Source: an uncultured Vicinamibacterales bacterium (GTDB lineage: Bacteria > Acidobacteriota > Vicinamibacteria > Vicinamibacterales > UBA8438). From it: a stretch of 64,000 nucleotides of DNA. The notes beneath the pieces were generated by a model. It ran no database searches. It saw nothing but the letters and a program-made list of their open reading frames with translations, and was not told the DNA's origin. The number at the start of each line of letters is the position of its first letter. Position 1 is the first letter of the stretch. Location: contig OY282382.1 in assembly GCA_958295905.1 (NCBI GenBank), positions 310,001-374,000 on the forward strand. Direction: 5' to 3'. This document shows positions 45,401 to 52,680 of this stretch, one piece after another. The position numbers and the translations under genes are program-made.

Positions 45401-46089
45401 CCCGACGGCTCCACCGCGATCCGCTCCGTGCCGGCGGGGACGTCGCCGCCGGGGCCGACGGTGTTTACGCTCTCCAGGATCGAACGGAGTTGGAGCGGAG
45501 AGAGCCCCAGCTCGGCGAGTTGCGCGTCGTCGTAGTCGACGTAGATCCGCTCGGGCTGCATCCCATAGATGTCCACCGCGGCGGCGTCGTCGATCAGGAG
45601 CAGCTCGTCGCGCACCTCTTCGGCCACCGTCTTCAGCTCGCGGTGCGTGTAGCCGTCGCCGGTCAGCGCCACCAGGATGCCGAAGATGTCGTCGGCGCTG
45701 TTCACCATCGGTCCGACGACGCCGGCCGGGAGGTCCCGCACCGCGCGCTGCACGCGCCGCCGCAGGTCGTCCCAGATCGGCTCCATCTCGTCGAACTCCG
45801 CCCGTACGCGGATTTGGACGAACGACATACCGGCGCGCGACGTAGAGGTGGTGGATTCGACTTCCGGCATCTGGTGAATCGCCGCCTCGATCGGCGCGGT
45901 GATCAGACGCTCCACGCGGTCGGGGCTCATGCCCGGACGGAGCGTCGTCACCTGGGCGATGCGGACCGTGAACCCGGGATCCTCGGCACGGTGCATCCCC
46001 CGGTACGCCGCCGCCCCGGCGCCGAGAGCGACGAGCAAGGCGACGACCGTGACGCGGTCCTTCTCGATGGCGGCGCGCGTTAAATCCAA
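42472..46089 (-). CDS. RND efflux permease with C-terminal RsbW/GHKL-like extension
   Basis: 1205 residues. Residues 1-about 1025 are a complete RND pump: first helix VVALLVALGAGAAAYRG, porter domains, TM4 with LGMLIDNAIVMAESI (one relay Asp kept, the second replaced by Asn), and TM10-12 with LTGIVINNAIILIDRIEIE. A typical pump ends there. Here about 180 residues follow on the cytoplasmic side: TIHAYPKIDKFLTQF, AAAEETLLILI, RRRLLVVARRDGGAAELRFI and RLLRHYASSVRHQQHYDTDV. The order of helices and strands recalls an anti-sigma/RsbW-type GHKL fold, though the N-box Asn and DxG motif are not evident. It may be a regulatory or oligomerisation module. The adaptor gene lies 231 bases upstream. Confidence 0.88.
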   Translation of the reverse strand: MDLTRAAIEKDRVTVVALLVALGAGAAAYRGMHRAEDPGFTVRIAQVTTLRPGMSPDRVERLITAPIEAAIHQMPEVESTTSTSRAGMSFVQIRVRAEFDEMEPIWDDLRRRVQRAVRDLPAGVVGPMVNSADDIFGILVALTGDGYTHRELKTVAEEVRDELLLIDDAAAVDIYGMQPERIYVDYDDAQLAELGLSPLQLRSILESVNTVGPGGDVPAGTERIAVEPSGDFRSLDELRRTVVTPPGRAGIVHLEDLAEIHRGWADPPSRAVRASGAPAIVFGVSMRGGGDVTALGEETAATLDRLRAAYPVGVEFDIVAFQPAVVETLLRGFFVNLLQAVVIVLAVSLAFLGLRTGLVVATLVPMAMLAGLPVMAVLGIGIDQVTLAAMIISLGMLIDNAIVMAESIMVRIAGGRRPVDAAVRSARELRGPLLVSSLTTAAAFLPIFLAQSTTGEYTAPLFTVVTVTLLSSWILAITVTPMLCVRFLRIGPVRTPERFRGHFYRWYRRLLLAGLRHRALALAALAGLLVLALQGSRFIPRAFFPPSDKPTFTAEYVLPPGTSIERTIEVMESVDRFIADELAVPGRRTPAAGGVTNWVTFVGDRGPRFYASHRPGSPDPRRAFSILNATGRGVIAADLIPRLEAFYIKQFPDLEARLNPLAFGPPVAAPVEVRLSGRDDDVLFGIVDTVKARMSSLSGAGSVADDWGGVNRKILVEVDQPRARRAGVTSRDVAVSLQTALRGIEATRYRGGGDAVPVVLRSTLAHTGAAEFDSVNVYSPAVGRAVPLLHVADPAVVWEPSTIRRRNRLRTVTVSSSPAPGVSPSEVVAQLRPWLEAEQAGWPVGYRYAFGGDEEASVQANRSILEQLPAAALIILLLLVGQFNSIRRVAVIVLTIPLGLVGVVAGLLVTQSYFGFMTLLGCVALTGIVINNAIILIDRIEIEIDQGGLDPAGAIFEATQQRLRPILLTTATTVAGLVPLWVGGGPMWEPMAIAIIFGLLFATVLILGVVPILYSLFFRVRFEGFRHLRASLTIHAYPKIDKFLTQFAARAGWSGAMTGRIRAAAEETLLILIQQREGAVPDRRRLLVVARRDGGAAELRFIAAADEADVYDRTAPFGDQTVEVPMRQGLPRRSRLDRPGGRPGEIVDAPIERELPHRLLRHYASSVRHQQHYDTDVVTVRVEPDAAPPPPLSAAERPRAAATAS

Positions 46090-46320
46090 GGTTCAACAGC
46101 CGGAGGCGGAACGCCTCGGTGCGCCGGGACCGGCCGGCGGCACCGCGGAAACGGTTCGGATCGACCTGATTCCGATGATTTCCACCGCTGTACGACACGG
46201 CCCCGGGCCGGGTACGGTCCCGGGCGGGCGCAGCGCGGTGCGGTAGTCCCGCCGACCACTTTGGGTCGGGTCGTAGAACCTCGACGGTACGATCCCGGGA
46301 AATCGAGCCATCAGGACGCC
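46090..46320. repeat. Intergenic element, family C copy 1
   Basis: Lies between adaptor and permease genes. It contains ACCGGCCGGCGG, GGAAACGGTTCGGATCGACC and CCGCTGTACGACACGG, matching 54590-54680 in order and spacing. The part CCGCTGTACGACA resembles half of the TGTYGC dyads upstream of the operon. Confidence 0.6.
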
Positions 46321-47478
46321 TTAGCCGCCCGCGAGAGCCGGATCCGGAATAAGGTCGAACCGGACCTCGTCGCCGTCCCGGAGGCGGCTGACGCCGGCAA
46401 CGACGACCACCTCGCCCGCAGAGAGGCCGTCGAGAACCTCCAGATCAGCGCCGGAGAACCCGCCGCCGACAGCGACCGACCGCCGCCGCACCACGGAGCG
46501 GCCGGCCGCCGCCTCGATCACGAACACGAAGTGTCCCGTCCGATCCGCGGCGACGGCGCGCGCCGGAACGACGAGCGCTGCGGCCGACGCGTCGTCCTCA
46601 ACCGCGATAGTGACATCGGCCGTCATCCCGGACCGGATGTCCACGGAGACATCGTGGAGACGGATGGTGACAGGGAAGGTCGTGCCTGTCGCCGTCGTCG
46701 TGACTCCGATCTCGGTGACCACGCCCTCGAAACGTTCGTCCGGAACCGCACTGAAGACGGCGGACGCCGAGGCCCCTTTGCGGATCCGGCTGATCAAGGT
46801 CTCGGAGACCGTGAACCCGACCTCGGGGGCGGTACCGGAAGTGAGCATTACGACCGGGGCCCCGGGGAGGACGTGCTCGTTCACGCCGGCGGCGACGGTC
46901 GCGATGACCCCCGTGCCGGGGGCGGTCAAGCGGGTATACGCCGCCTGCCGTTCGGCCATCTCGACCCCCTTGGTCATCGACTCGACCTGCGCCCCGGCGA
47001 AGTCGACGGCGGAAATCGCGGCGTCGAGGCTGGCCCGCGCCCCGTCACCGTTCTCGTACCGACGCCAGGCGCGCTGCAGATCGGCTTCCGCGTTCACCGC
47101 TCCGGCCTGGGCCTGCCGCAGCGCCGCCCGCGCCGCCTGCACCCGCAGCTCGTAGTCGACCGGATCGAGATCCCCGATCGGATCGCCGGCCTGCACGCGG
47201 TCGCCGACGTCGACCGCCAACCGGGTGATCTTGCCGGCGACCATGAAGCTGAGCGAGGAACTCGTTTCCGTGCGCGCGACACCGGAGAACGTCCGCGTGC
47301 GTTGCGCGCCGGAGGCCTGAACCGTCGCCGTGCGCACGGGGCGCACGACCGGCGGCTCGGGCGGGACCGGATCGTTGCAGGCCATGGCGAGCGGGGCCAG
47401 CAGGCCGGCCGCCGCCGCCGCAGCCAGCGGGCGCCGCGGACGAAAGCGCGGGGATTTGCCGGGGCAGGTGGGTTTCAT
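46321..47478 (-). CDS. RND efflux periplasmic adaptor lipoprotein
   Basis: 385 residues. The ATG at 47478 overlaps the TGA of the preceding gene (ATGA), and AGGAG lies just upstream. The signal peptide ends in LAMAC, so the protein is lipid-anchored. Lipoyl halves LSFMVAGKITRLAVDVGDRV and RLTAPGTGVIATVAAGVNEH flank a short helical hairpin; beta-barrel and membrane-proximal domains follow. It would couple the permease downstream with the TolC-type channel encoded just upstream. Confidence 0.92.
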   Translation of the reverse strand: MKPTCPGKSPRFRPRRPLAAAAAAGLLAPLAMACNDPVPPEPPVVRPVRTATVQASGAQRTRTFSGVARTETSSSLSFMVAGKITRLAVDVGDRVQAGDPIGDLDPVDYELRVQAARAALRQAQAGAVNAEADLQRAWRRYENGDGARASLDAAISAVDFAGAQVESMTKGVEMAERQAAYTRLTAPGTGVIATVAAGVNEHVLPGAPVVMLTSGTAPEVGFTVSETLISRIRKGASASAVFSAVPDERFEGVVTEIGVTTTATGTTFPVTIRLHDVSVDIRSGMTADVTIAVEDDASAAALVVPARAVAADRTGHFVFVIEAAAGRSVVRRRSVAVGGGFSGADLEVLDGLSAGEVVVVAGVSRLRDGDEVRFDLIPDPALAGG

Positions 47479-49934
47479 CGACACGGTTCTCCTTCCGGTT
47501 CCGGTCTTGACGGCGTGCCGCCGGGTCGGCGGCCCGCCGCGCGGGAAAAGTCGCGAAGACGTGCGTTGAACTCGGCGATCTCCGGCGGCTCCATGAAGAA
47601 ACCGAAACGGCCGATCGCGCGCTGCACGCCCATGAGGTCAATCAGATAGTCGTAGACGGCGCCCGCTTCAAGTTGCCCGGTCATCAACGCGGTATTCTGC
47701 GCGTCGATCAGAAGGAGAGCGGGCGCATCCCCTTCGCCGTAGGCGTCCGCGACCAGCTCCAGGTTCCGACGCGCCGCTTGCGCGGCTTCGGTGGCGAGGT
47801 CGATGCCGAGGTGCGACGCGCCGGCGACATGCAGCAAGGATCGGATCCGCTGCTCGACACGCGCCGCCGCGGCCCGCCTGGCAAGGCGCAACTCGTCGAG
47901 CCCGCGTTCCGCCCGCGTCCGTTCCGCCCGGCGGGCGCCGCCGTCGAACAGCGGGAGCGCCGCCGAGAGACCGACGGTCCAAGTGAAGGGGCCCGGGGGT
48001 GTGAGCGGAAGAACACCCACCCCACTCCTGTCGACCGCACCGTACCGGAGCCCCGTCACGTCCGCCTCTGCTGCGACCGTCGGCGCCCACGACGCGCGGC
48101 GCGCCGCGAGAACCGCGCGTTCCTGCGCTGCGACGGCCGCGTCGAGCTGACGGATTTCCGGTGACTGCGCCAGCCCTTCCGCCGTCATGAACCCGCGGAA
48201 GCGCTCGAACGTCACCGCATTCCCGGCGTACTCGTCGAGCGTCGCGGGGGAGGCGAGCAGCGCGGGATCGGTCAGATCGACGCCGGCCGCCTCGAACGAC
48301 TCCTCCAGCGGCCGGTCCAGCAGCCGGTTCAGCGCGATCTCCGCGACCTCCCGTTGCGCGCGCGCTTGAACCACGGCGCGGAGGTGTTTCGCGATCTCGA
48401 TCTCCCACCGTACGACCTCCGACGCCCGGGCGACGCCGATCAGCCGGCGCGAGTCCGCCAGTTCGTGATTCGCCCGCGTGGCCGCCACGTTCTGCCGGTG
48501 GAGCCGCTCGATGGTCCGTGCGCGCAGGACGTTGAGATATCCGACGGCGGCGGTGTGCGCGACGTCGAGCCGAAGCTCCTCGCGGGCGTGCCCGCGCGAT
48601 CGCAGCAGATGCTCCTGAACCTGGACGTTGGCCCGAGCCTCCTCGGAATAGAGGACCTGGGACAACCCCAACGACGTGCCCGCGAACCAGGGCGGCCGCA
48701 CGCCGAGCGACTGCGCGACGAAATCCCGCCCCGGCGTCCCGGCGAAAGTGGACGCGGCAACCTGCGGCCGCAGCGCCGCCTGCGCGTCCCGGGCGGTCTG
48801 ACGCCCCGCCGCCACCCACTCGTCGAACGCCGCGAGATCGTGGCTGGCGAGCACCGCCCCGCGCACGGCCGACGCCAAGTTCAGGCGGCGCGGGACCGCG
48901 CGGCGTTCGTCCTGCAGCAACTCGGCCTGACTCATGACGCGCCAACCGGGGTGCACGCCGACGGCCCGGGCCGTGGCCGCGTTGAGCGCCGGGCGCTCGG
49001 CTCGGTGGAAGTCGACGGGGAGCGCGCCGGCGTCCTCGCCAAGCAGGATGCGCTGTACGTGGGAGGCGATCCGCCGCGCGAGCCTCCGGGGTTCCGCGTC
49101 CCGGTAGAGGCTCATCAACAGGCCGCGCTCGACGTCGCTCCGCCCCCAACAGGAAAAGGTGGGCAGCCGCCGATCGATCAGGGCGCGGATCAGCCGATCG
49201 AAATCCCCGGGCGGAAGCTGTGTGAGCGGAGTGACGTAGACCGCCTCGGCCCCGGCCGGAATCGCGGCGATCGCAGCCTCCAAGGACGACCCCACGCCGA
49301 TGATCTCCGCCTCGATACCGAGGGCCGCCGCCCGCCGCCTCAGGTTGGTCCCCATCACCGGCGTGGCGGCCAGCAGCGTCTCGTTCACCAGGTAAGCGAG
49401 GCGGGCGAACGGCGCCACCTGCCGGAAGCGGCGGATCTCTTCCGAATGGTCGGCGGAGAAAGCGACGTAGTTCAGATTGGACACGCCGCTCACCCGCACG
49501 CCGTCGGCGTTCCGCACGATCGGAAAACCCTGCGACTCGGGGTCGAGCACGAACGCGGATACGACGGGCTTCGGCGGAACGCCCCGGCCGACGATCTGAC
49601 TCGACGACACCGGGCCGGCCGTCAGCACCAGGTCGACGTCCGGATCCGCCAGCAACGCATCCACTGCCCGCCGCGTTCCGTCGACCGTCCAGTCGGCAAC
49701 CCGCCGTTTCTCCGCCGGCAGAATCACCGCGAACCGCGGGCCGAGAAGATCGGCGATCTCGTGCGCAAACCGCCGCTGCATGTCGTCGGTGCTGTCCCCG
49801 GGGCCGTCGGCCACGATGCCGATGACGCAGGGGGCGCAAGTCATCTGCGCGGCGGTCGGCCGGGCGGGCGTGGCCAACGCGGCGGCCGCGAGCAGGACGG
49901 CCGCAACCCGGCGCGCGTCACCTCCCATCGCCAC
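47475..49934 (-). CDS. Fusion of ABC-type substrate-binding domain with TolC-family outer-membrane channel
   Basis: 819 residues from a GTG at 49934 (GGGAG nine bases upstream); an ATG at 49928 is an alternative. After a signal peptide, residues about 30-340 resemble the ABC_sub_bind family (PF04392), a type I periplasmic-binding fold: VIGIVADGPGDSTDDMQRRF, DVDLVLTAGPVSSSQIVGRG, GAEAVYVTPLTQLPPGDFDR, GVHPGWRVMSQAELLQ. The remaining 450 residues are two OEP repeats of a TolC channel with long helices (YLNVLRARTIERLHRQNVAA, LIDAQNTALMTGQLEAGAVY). A binding domain tethered to the channel could sense or hand over substrate. First gene of the operon, with a sigma54-type promoter upstream. Confidence 0.88.
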   Translation of the reverse strand: MAMGGDARRVAAVLLAAAALATPARPTAAQMTCAPCVIGIVADGPGDSTDDMQRRFAHEIADLLGPRFAVILPAEKRRVADWTVDGTRRAVDALLADPDVDLVLTAGPVSSSQIVGRGVPPKPVVSAFVLDPESQGFPIVRNADGVRVSGVSNLNYVAFSADHSEEIRRFRQVAPFARLAYLVNETLLAATPVMGTNLRRRAAALGIEAEIIGVGSSLEAAIAAIPAGAEAVYVTPLTQLPPGDFDRLIRALIDRRLPTFSCWGRSDVERGLLMSLYRDAEPRRLARRIASHVQRILLGEDAGALPVDFHRAERPALNAATARAVGVHPGWRVMSQAELLQDERRAVPRRLNLASAVRGAVLASHDLAAFDEWVAAGRQTARDAQAALRPQVAASTFAGTPGRDFVAQSLGVRPPWFAGTSLGLSQVLYSEEARANVQVQEHLLRSRGHAREELRLDVAHTAAVGYLNVLRARTIERLHRQNVAATRANHELADSRRLIGVARASEVVRWEIEIAKHLRAVVQARAQREVAEIALNRLLDRPLEESFEAAGVDLTDPALLASPATLDEYAGNAVTFERFRGFMTAEGLAQSPEIRQLDAAVAAQERAVLAARRASWAPTVAAEADVTGLRYGAVDRSGVGVLPLTPPGPFTWTVGLSAALPLFDGGARRAERTRAERGLDELRLARRAAAARVEQRIRSLLHVAGASHLGIDLATEAAQAARRNLELVADAYGEGDAPALLLIDAQNTALMTGQLEAGAVYDYLIDLMGVQRAIGRFGFFMEPPEIAEFNARLRDFSRAAGRRPGGTPSRPEPEGEPCR

Positions 49935-50053
49935 GCTCAGCAGCTCCCGTCCCAGAAGCGGCGCGGGCCGGTGGCGGAGTGCCGGTGCCCGCACCGCTCA
50001 CGTGCGGCGCCCGCGAAGACGACGGTCCGAGTCCCGCGCATGCGCTGCATGTT

Positions 50054-50069
50054 TGCAATACTCGCGCCA
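50054..50069 (-). promoter_or_regulatory. Sigma54-type promoter of the efflux operon
   Basis: Minus strand TGGCGCGAGTATTGCA. It matches TGGCACG-N4-TTGCW with one change and has the required GG-N10-GC spacing. The predicted start is near 50043, about 110 bases before the first gene. Confidence 0.82.
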
Positions 50070-50134
50070 CCTCCAGAGCGCCTTTGGATTTCAGTTCATA
50101 TAGTGGGCAATACGATGACCTCGAAGGCCGTTCG

Positions 50135-50151
50135 TGTTGCCAAGCGCAACA
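50135..50151. promoter_or_regulatory. Dyad site 1 (putative activator binding site)
   Basis: TGTTGC-CAAGC-GCAACA, a perfect 6-bp inverted repeat with 5-bp spacer, centred about 100 bases upstream of the predicted sigma54 start. Confidence 0.7.
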
Positions 50152-50218
50152 GTTGGATCATCGGCGGGTCGTCTTGATGGCAGTTCTCTCCCTATCTGCG
50201 GGGGGAATCGGCGCACCG

Positions 50219-50235
50219 TGTTGCGGTGTGCGACA
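50219..50235. promoter_or_regulatory. Dyad site 2 (putative activator binding site)
   Basis: TGTTGC-GGTGT-GCGACA, same layout as site 1 with one arm base changed. Centre-to-centre distance is 84 bases, eight helical turns, so both sites face the same side. Confidence 0.7.
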
Positions 50236-50367
50236 GTATGCTATTCTGCGCCGGCCATGGGCCCTGCCAAGGCGGATCGGGTGGAATCGCCGCGTGGCGG
50301 CGCGCCGCGGTGGGCTGACGGAGGTGGCGAAACACCAAGCCCTCTGGTCGAGGAGACGGGGAGAACA

Positions 50368-52680
50368 GTGACGACCAACCCGAGGTTGCTGATTGTTGGA
50401 GTTCATCCCGGGATCGCCGGCCTGGAGACCGGTCTGGCCGACCTCGGATATACCGTCGCCACCGTTCCGTCCGGGCAGCAGGCCGTTGCGGAAGCAACCG
50501 AGGCGCGGCCCGATCTGGTGGTGATCGAGCTGCGGCTGGGAGGCGGGATCGGCGGCATCGAGGCGGCCGGACAGTTCCGGACCCGGTTCGACGTGCCGGT
50601 GATATTTCTCGCCGATGAAGCCGCGGCGAGTCTCTGGCCCCGGGCCCGGATGACGGACCCGTTCGGTTGCCTGCCGAAGTCGGTCATGGCGCGAGAATTG
50701 CAGAGGAGTATCGACGCCGCCCTCTCCCTGCATGATCGCGAAACGAGCTTCAGGAAACACGAGCGGCGGATCGAGCAGGAAGCATTGGAATCGCGACAGG
50801 AGCTCAAGAAGCTTCGAGCGGATGTGAAGCTCATGACAAGCATCTTCGATTCCGTCTCTGACGGTGTCGTGGTGATGAGTTCGGATGGAGAATTCCTGCT
50901 CGTGAATTCGAACGCCGAGCGAATCGCCGGCATGGGGGCGACGGAAGGCGCTCTGTCTGACTTGGGCACACGATACGGCACGTATTACCTCGACGGAGAA
51001 ACGCCCGTTTCCTCGGAGGATCTGCCGCTCGTGCGCGCCATACGGGGGGAATCGCTGGACGACGTCGAGCTTCTGATACGCAATCAGCAACGACCCCAGG
51101 GAGTCTGCATCAGTATCAGCGCGAGGCCGCTGAGCGCGGGGTCCGGCGCGGAAGGTGGCTTGATCATGTTCCGCGACGTCACCAAGCTCAAGACTGCGGA
51201 GGCCAAGTTACTGGAGAAGATGCGGGAACTCCAAGATCAGGCCGCGCTCATGGGAACCATCTTCCATTCCCTCAGTGACGGCGTTGTCGTCTGCGGGGCC
51301 GCTGGAGAGTTGCTCGTTTCCACTCCGAGTGCGGAACGCATTGCGGGCATTGCGGGTCCCGGCACAAGTCCTGATGAATGGTCCACCGAATACGGCATTT
51401 TCCTTCCAGACGAGGAGACGCCGTTTCCGGCGGAAGATCTGCCGATGGTACGTGCCCTGAGAGGCGAGGCGACGAACGACGTCGAGCTGTTCGTGCGTAA
51501 CGCAAGGATCCCCGAAGGCGCCTTCGTCACCATGAGCGGAAGACCGCTGAAGGAAGGCACGAACGAGGTCAAAGGGGGCGTCGTCGTGCTCCGCGACGTG
51601 ACCGCGCACGTCCGCCGGGAACAGGCGCTGACGCAGGCGTTCTCCCTCGGAAAACTGGAGGTCCTCGATACGGTACTCCACAATATCGGCAACGCCATCA
51701 ACAGTGTCTCGGTGGGGCTGGAAACCATTGACGCGGAGCTGCGGCAGAACCAAGTCGCGGATCGGCTCTCCGCCGTTGCGGAGGCGCTGGAGGCGCATCG
51801 AAGCGACTGGATCACGTATTTGGACACGGACACGCAAGGCCGGAAGGTCATGCCGTTCATCATCGCTCTGGCCGCGGACCTTGCCAAACAGAATCAATGG
51901 TTGCTGCAGATCACGGGTCGAGTCGGCGCGCGGGTGTCGCACATCGTCGACATCATCCGGACCCAGAAGGCGTTAGACGCTGGTTCCATGGGACAAAAAA
52001 TCGTCAATCCGCAAGAATCGATCACCGCGGCGGTCAAGGTTCTGGCTGATTCACTGGAGACGAGAGGCATCAAGGTGCACGTCGATTTCGATCGTGGACA
52101 GGCGCAGACCGAGATCCAGATTCACGAGAGCAGATTTCATCAAGTGCTGGTCAATCTCATCAAGAATTCGATGGAAGCGATCGATGCTCTTGCGGCGTCG
52201 GCCGGACTCGACGACCCCCATATCCGGGTCCGCTACTATCACCGGGAAGACTACCTGATAATCGACGTGGTCGATAACGGCATCGGGATTGACGAGGCGC
52301 ACACCCGGTTGATCTTCGGCGCCGGCTACACCACGAAGACGGCGGGGAGGGGGCTCGGGCTCCATTCCGCCGCGAATTTCGTCATCGGTACCGGCGGCCG
52401 GATAATCGCGTTGAGCGAGGGCATCGGCAAGGGAGCGACCATGCGGGTCATGCTGCGACGTTCCGCCGTTGCCCCCGTTCCCCCCCAAGCGCCCCGGGTG
52501 GACGCGGGGGGGGGACTCCAAGGGGGACTCCCGCGCATAAGGAGCCCCCGCTTGACCTGTAGCGCGACGGCCTCTCTTTACGGTCACCCGGACAGGTCGT
52601 CTCAGATCGTCCCCGGCCGAATCCCCTCAGCGAGCACAAGGGAATGCAATCGAAAGTTCACAGAAGCTGCAGAGTACTGA
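50368..52680 (+). CDS. PAS histidine kinase with N-terminal pseudo-receiver
   Basis: 770 residues from a GTG at 50368 after GGGGAGAACA; upstream starts to 50134 are open but lack support. Residues 1-125 look like a receiver domain, but the phospho-acceptor is Glu54 (LVVIELRLGG) and the N-terminal acidic pair is missing. A coiled coil leads to two tandem PAS domains (MTSIFDSVSDGVVVMSSDGE and MGTIFHSLSDGVVVCGAAGE). The H-box is VLHNIGNAINSVSVGLET with His438; the ATPase has NLIKNSMEAID, VVDNGIGID and TKTAGRGLGLHSA. It should phosphorylate the downstream regulator. A run of nine G at 52506-52514 near the 3' end probably alters the C-terminus. Confidence 0.9.
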   Translation: MTTNPRLLIVGVHPGIAGLETGLADLGYTVATVPSGQQAVAEATEARPDLVVIELRLGGGIGGIEAAGQFRTRFDVPVIFLADEAAASLWPRARMTDPFGCLPKSVMARELQRSIDAALSLHDRETSFRKHERRIEQEALESRQELKKLRADVKLMTSIFDSVSDGVVVMSSDGEFLLVNSNAERIAGMGATEGALSDLGTRYGTYYLDGETPVSSEDLPLVRAIRGESLDDVELLIRNQQRPQGVCISISARPLSAGSGAEGGLIMFRDVTKLKTAEAKLLEKMRELQDQAALMGTIFHSLSDGVVVCGAAGELLVSTPSAERIAGIAGPGTSPDEWSTEYGIFLPDEETPFPAEDLPMVRALRGEATNDVELFVRNARIPEGAFVTMSGRPLKEGTNEVKGGVVVLRDVTAHVRREQALTQAFSLGKLEVLDTVLHNIGNAINSVSVGLETIDAELRQNQVADRLSAVAEALEAHRSDWITYLDTDTQGRKVMPFIIALAADLAKQNQWLLQITGRVGARVSHIVDIIRTQKALDAGSMGQKIVNPQESITAAVKVLADSLETRGIKVHVDFDRGQAQTEIQIHESRFHQVLVNLIKNSMEAIDALAASAGLDDPHIRVRYYHREDYLIIDVVDNGIGIDEAHTRLIFGAGYTTKTAGRGLGLHSAANFVIGTGGRIIALSEGIGKGATMRVMLRRSAVAPVPPQAPRVDAGGGLQGGLPRIRSPRLTCSATASLYGHPDRSSQIVPGRIPSASTRECNRKFTEAAEY

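Larger units (their letters stand above)
49935..50367. other. Divergent regulatory region of the efflux operon and two-component genes
   Basis: 433 bases without a gene. It contains a sigma54-type promoter toward the efflux operon and two dyad sites, listed separately. A weak sigma70-like TTGCGG / TATTCT pair (50222-50247) could serve the kinase gene and overlaps the second dyad, which would allow autoregulation. Confidence 0.7.
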
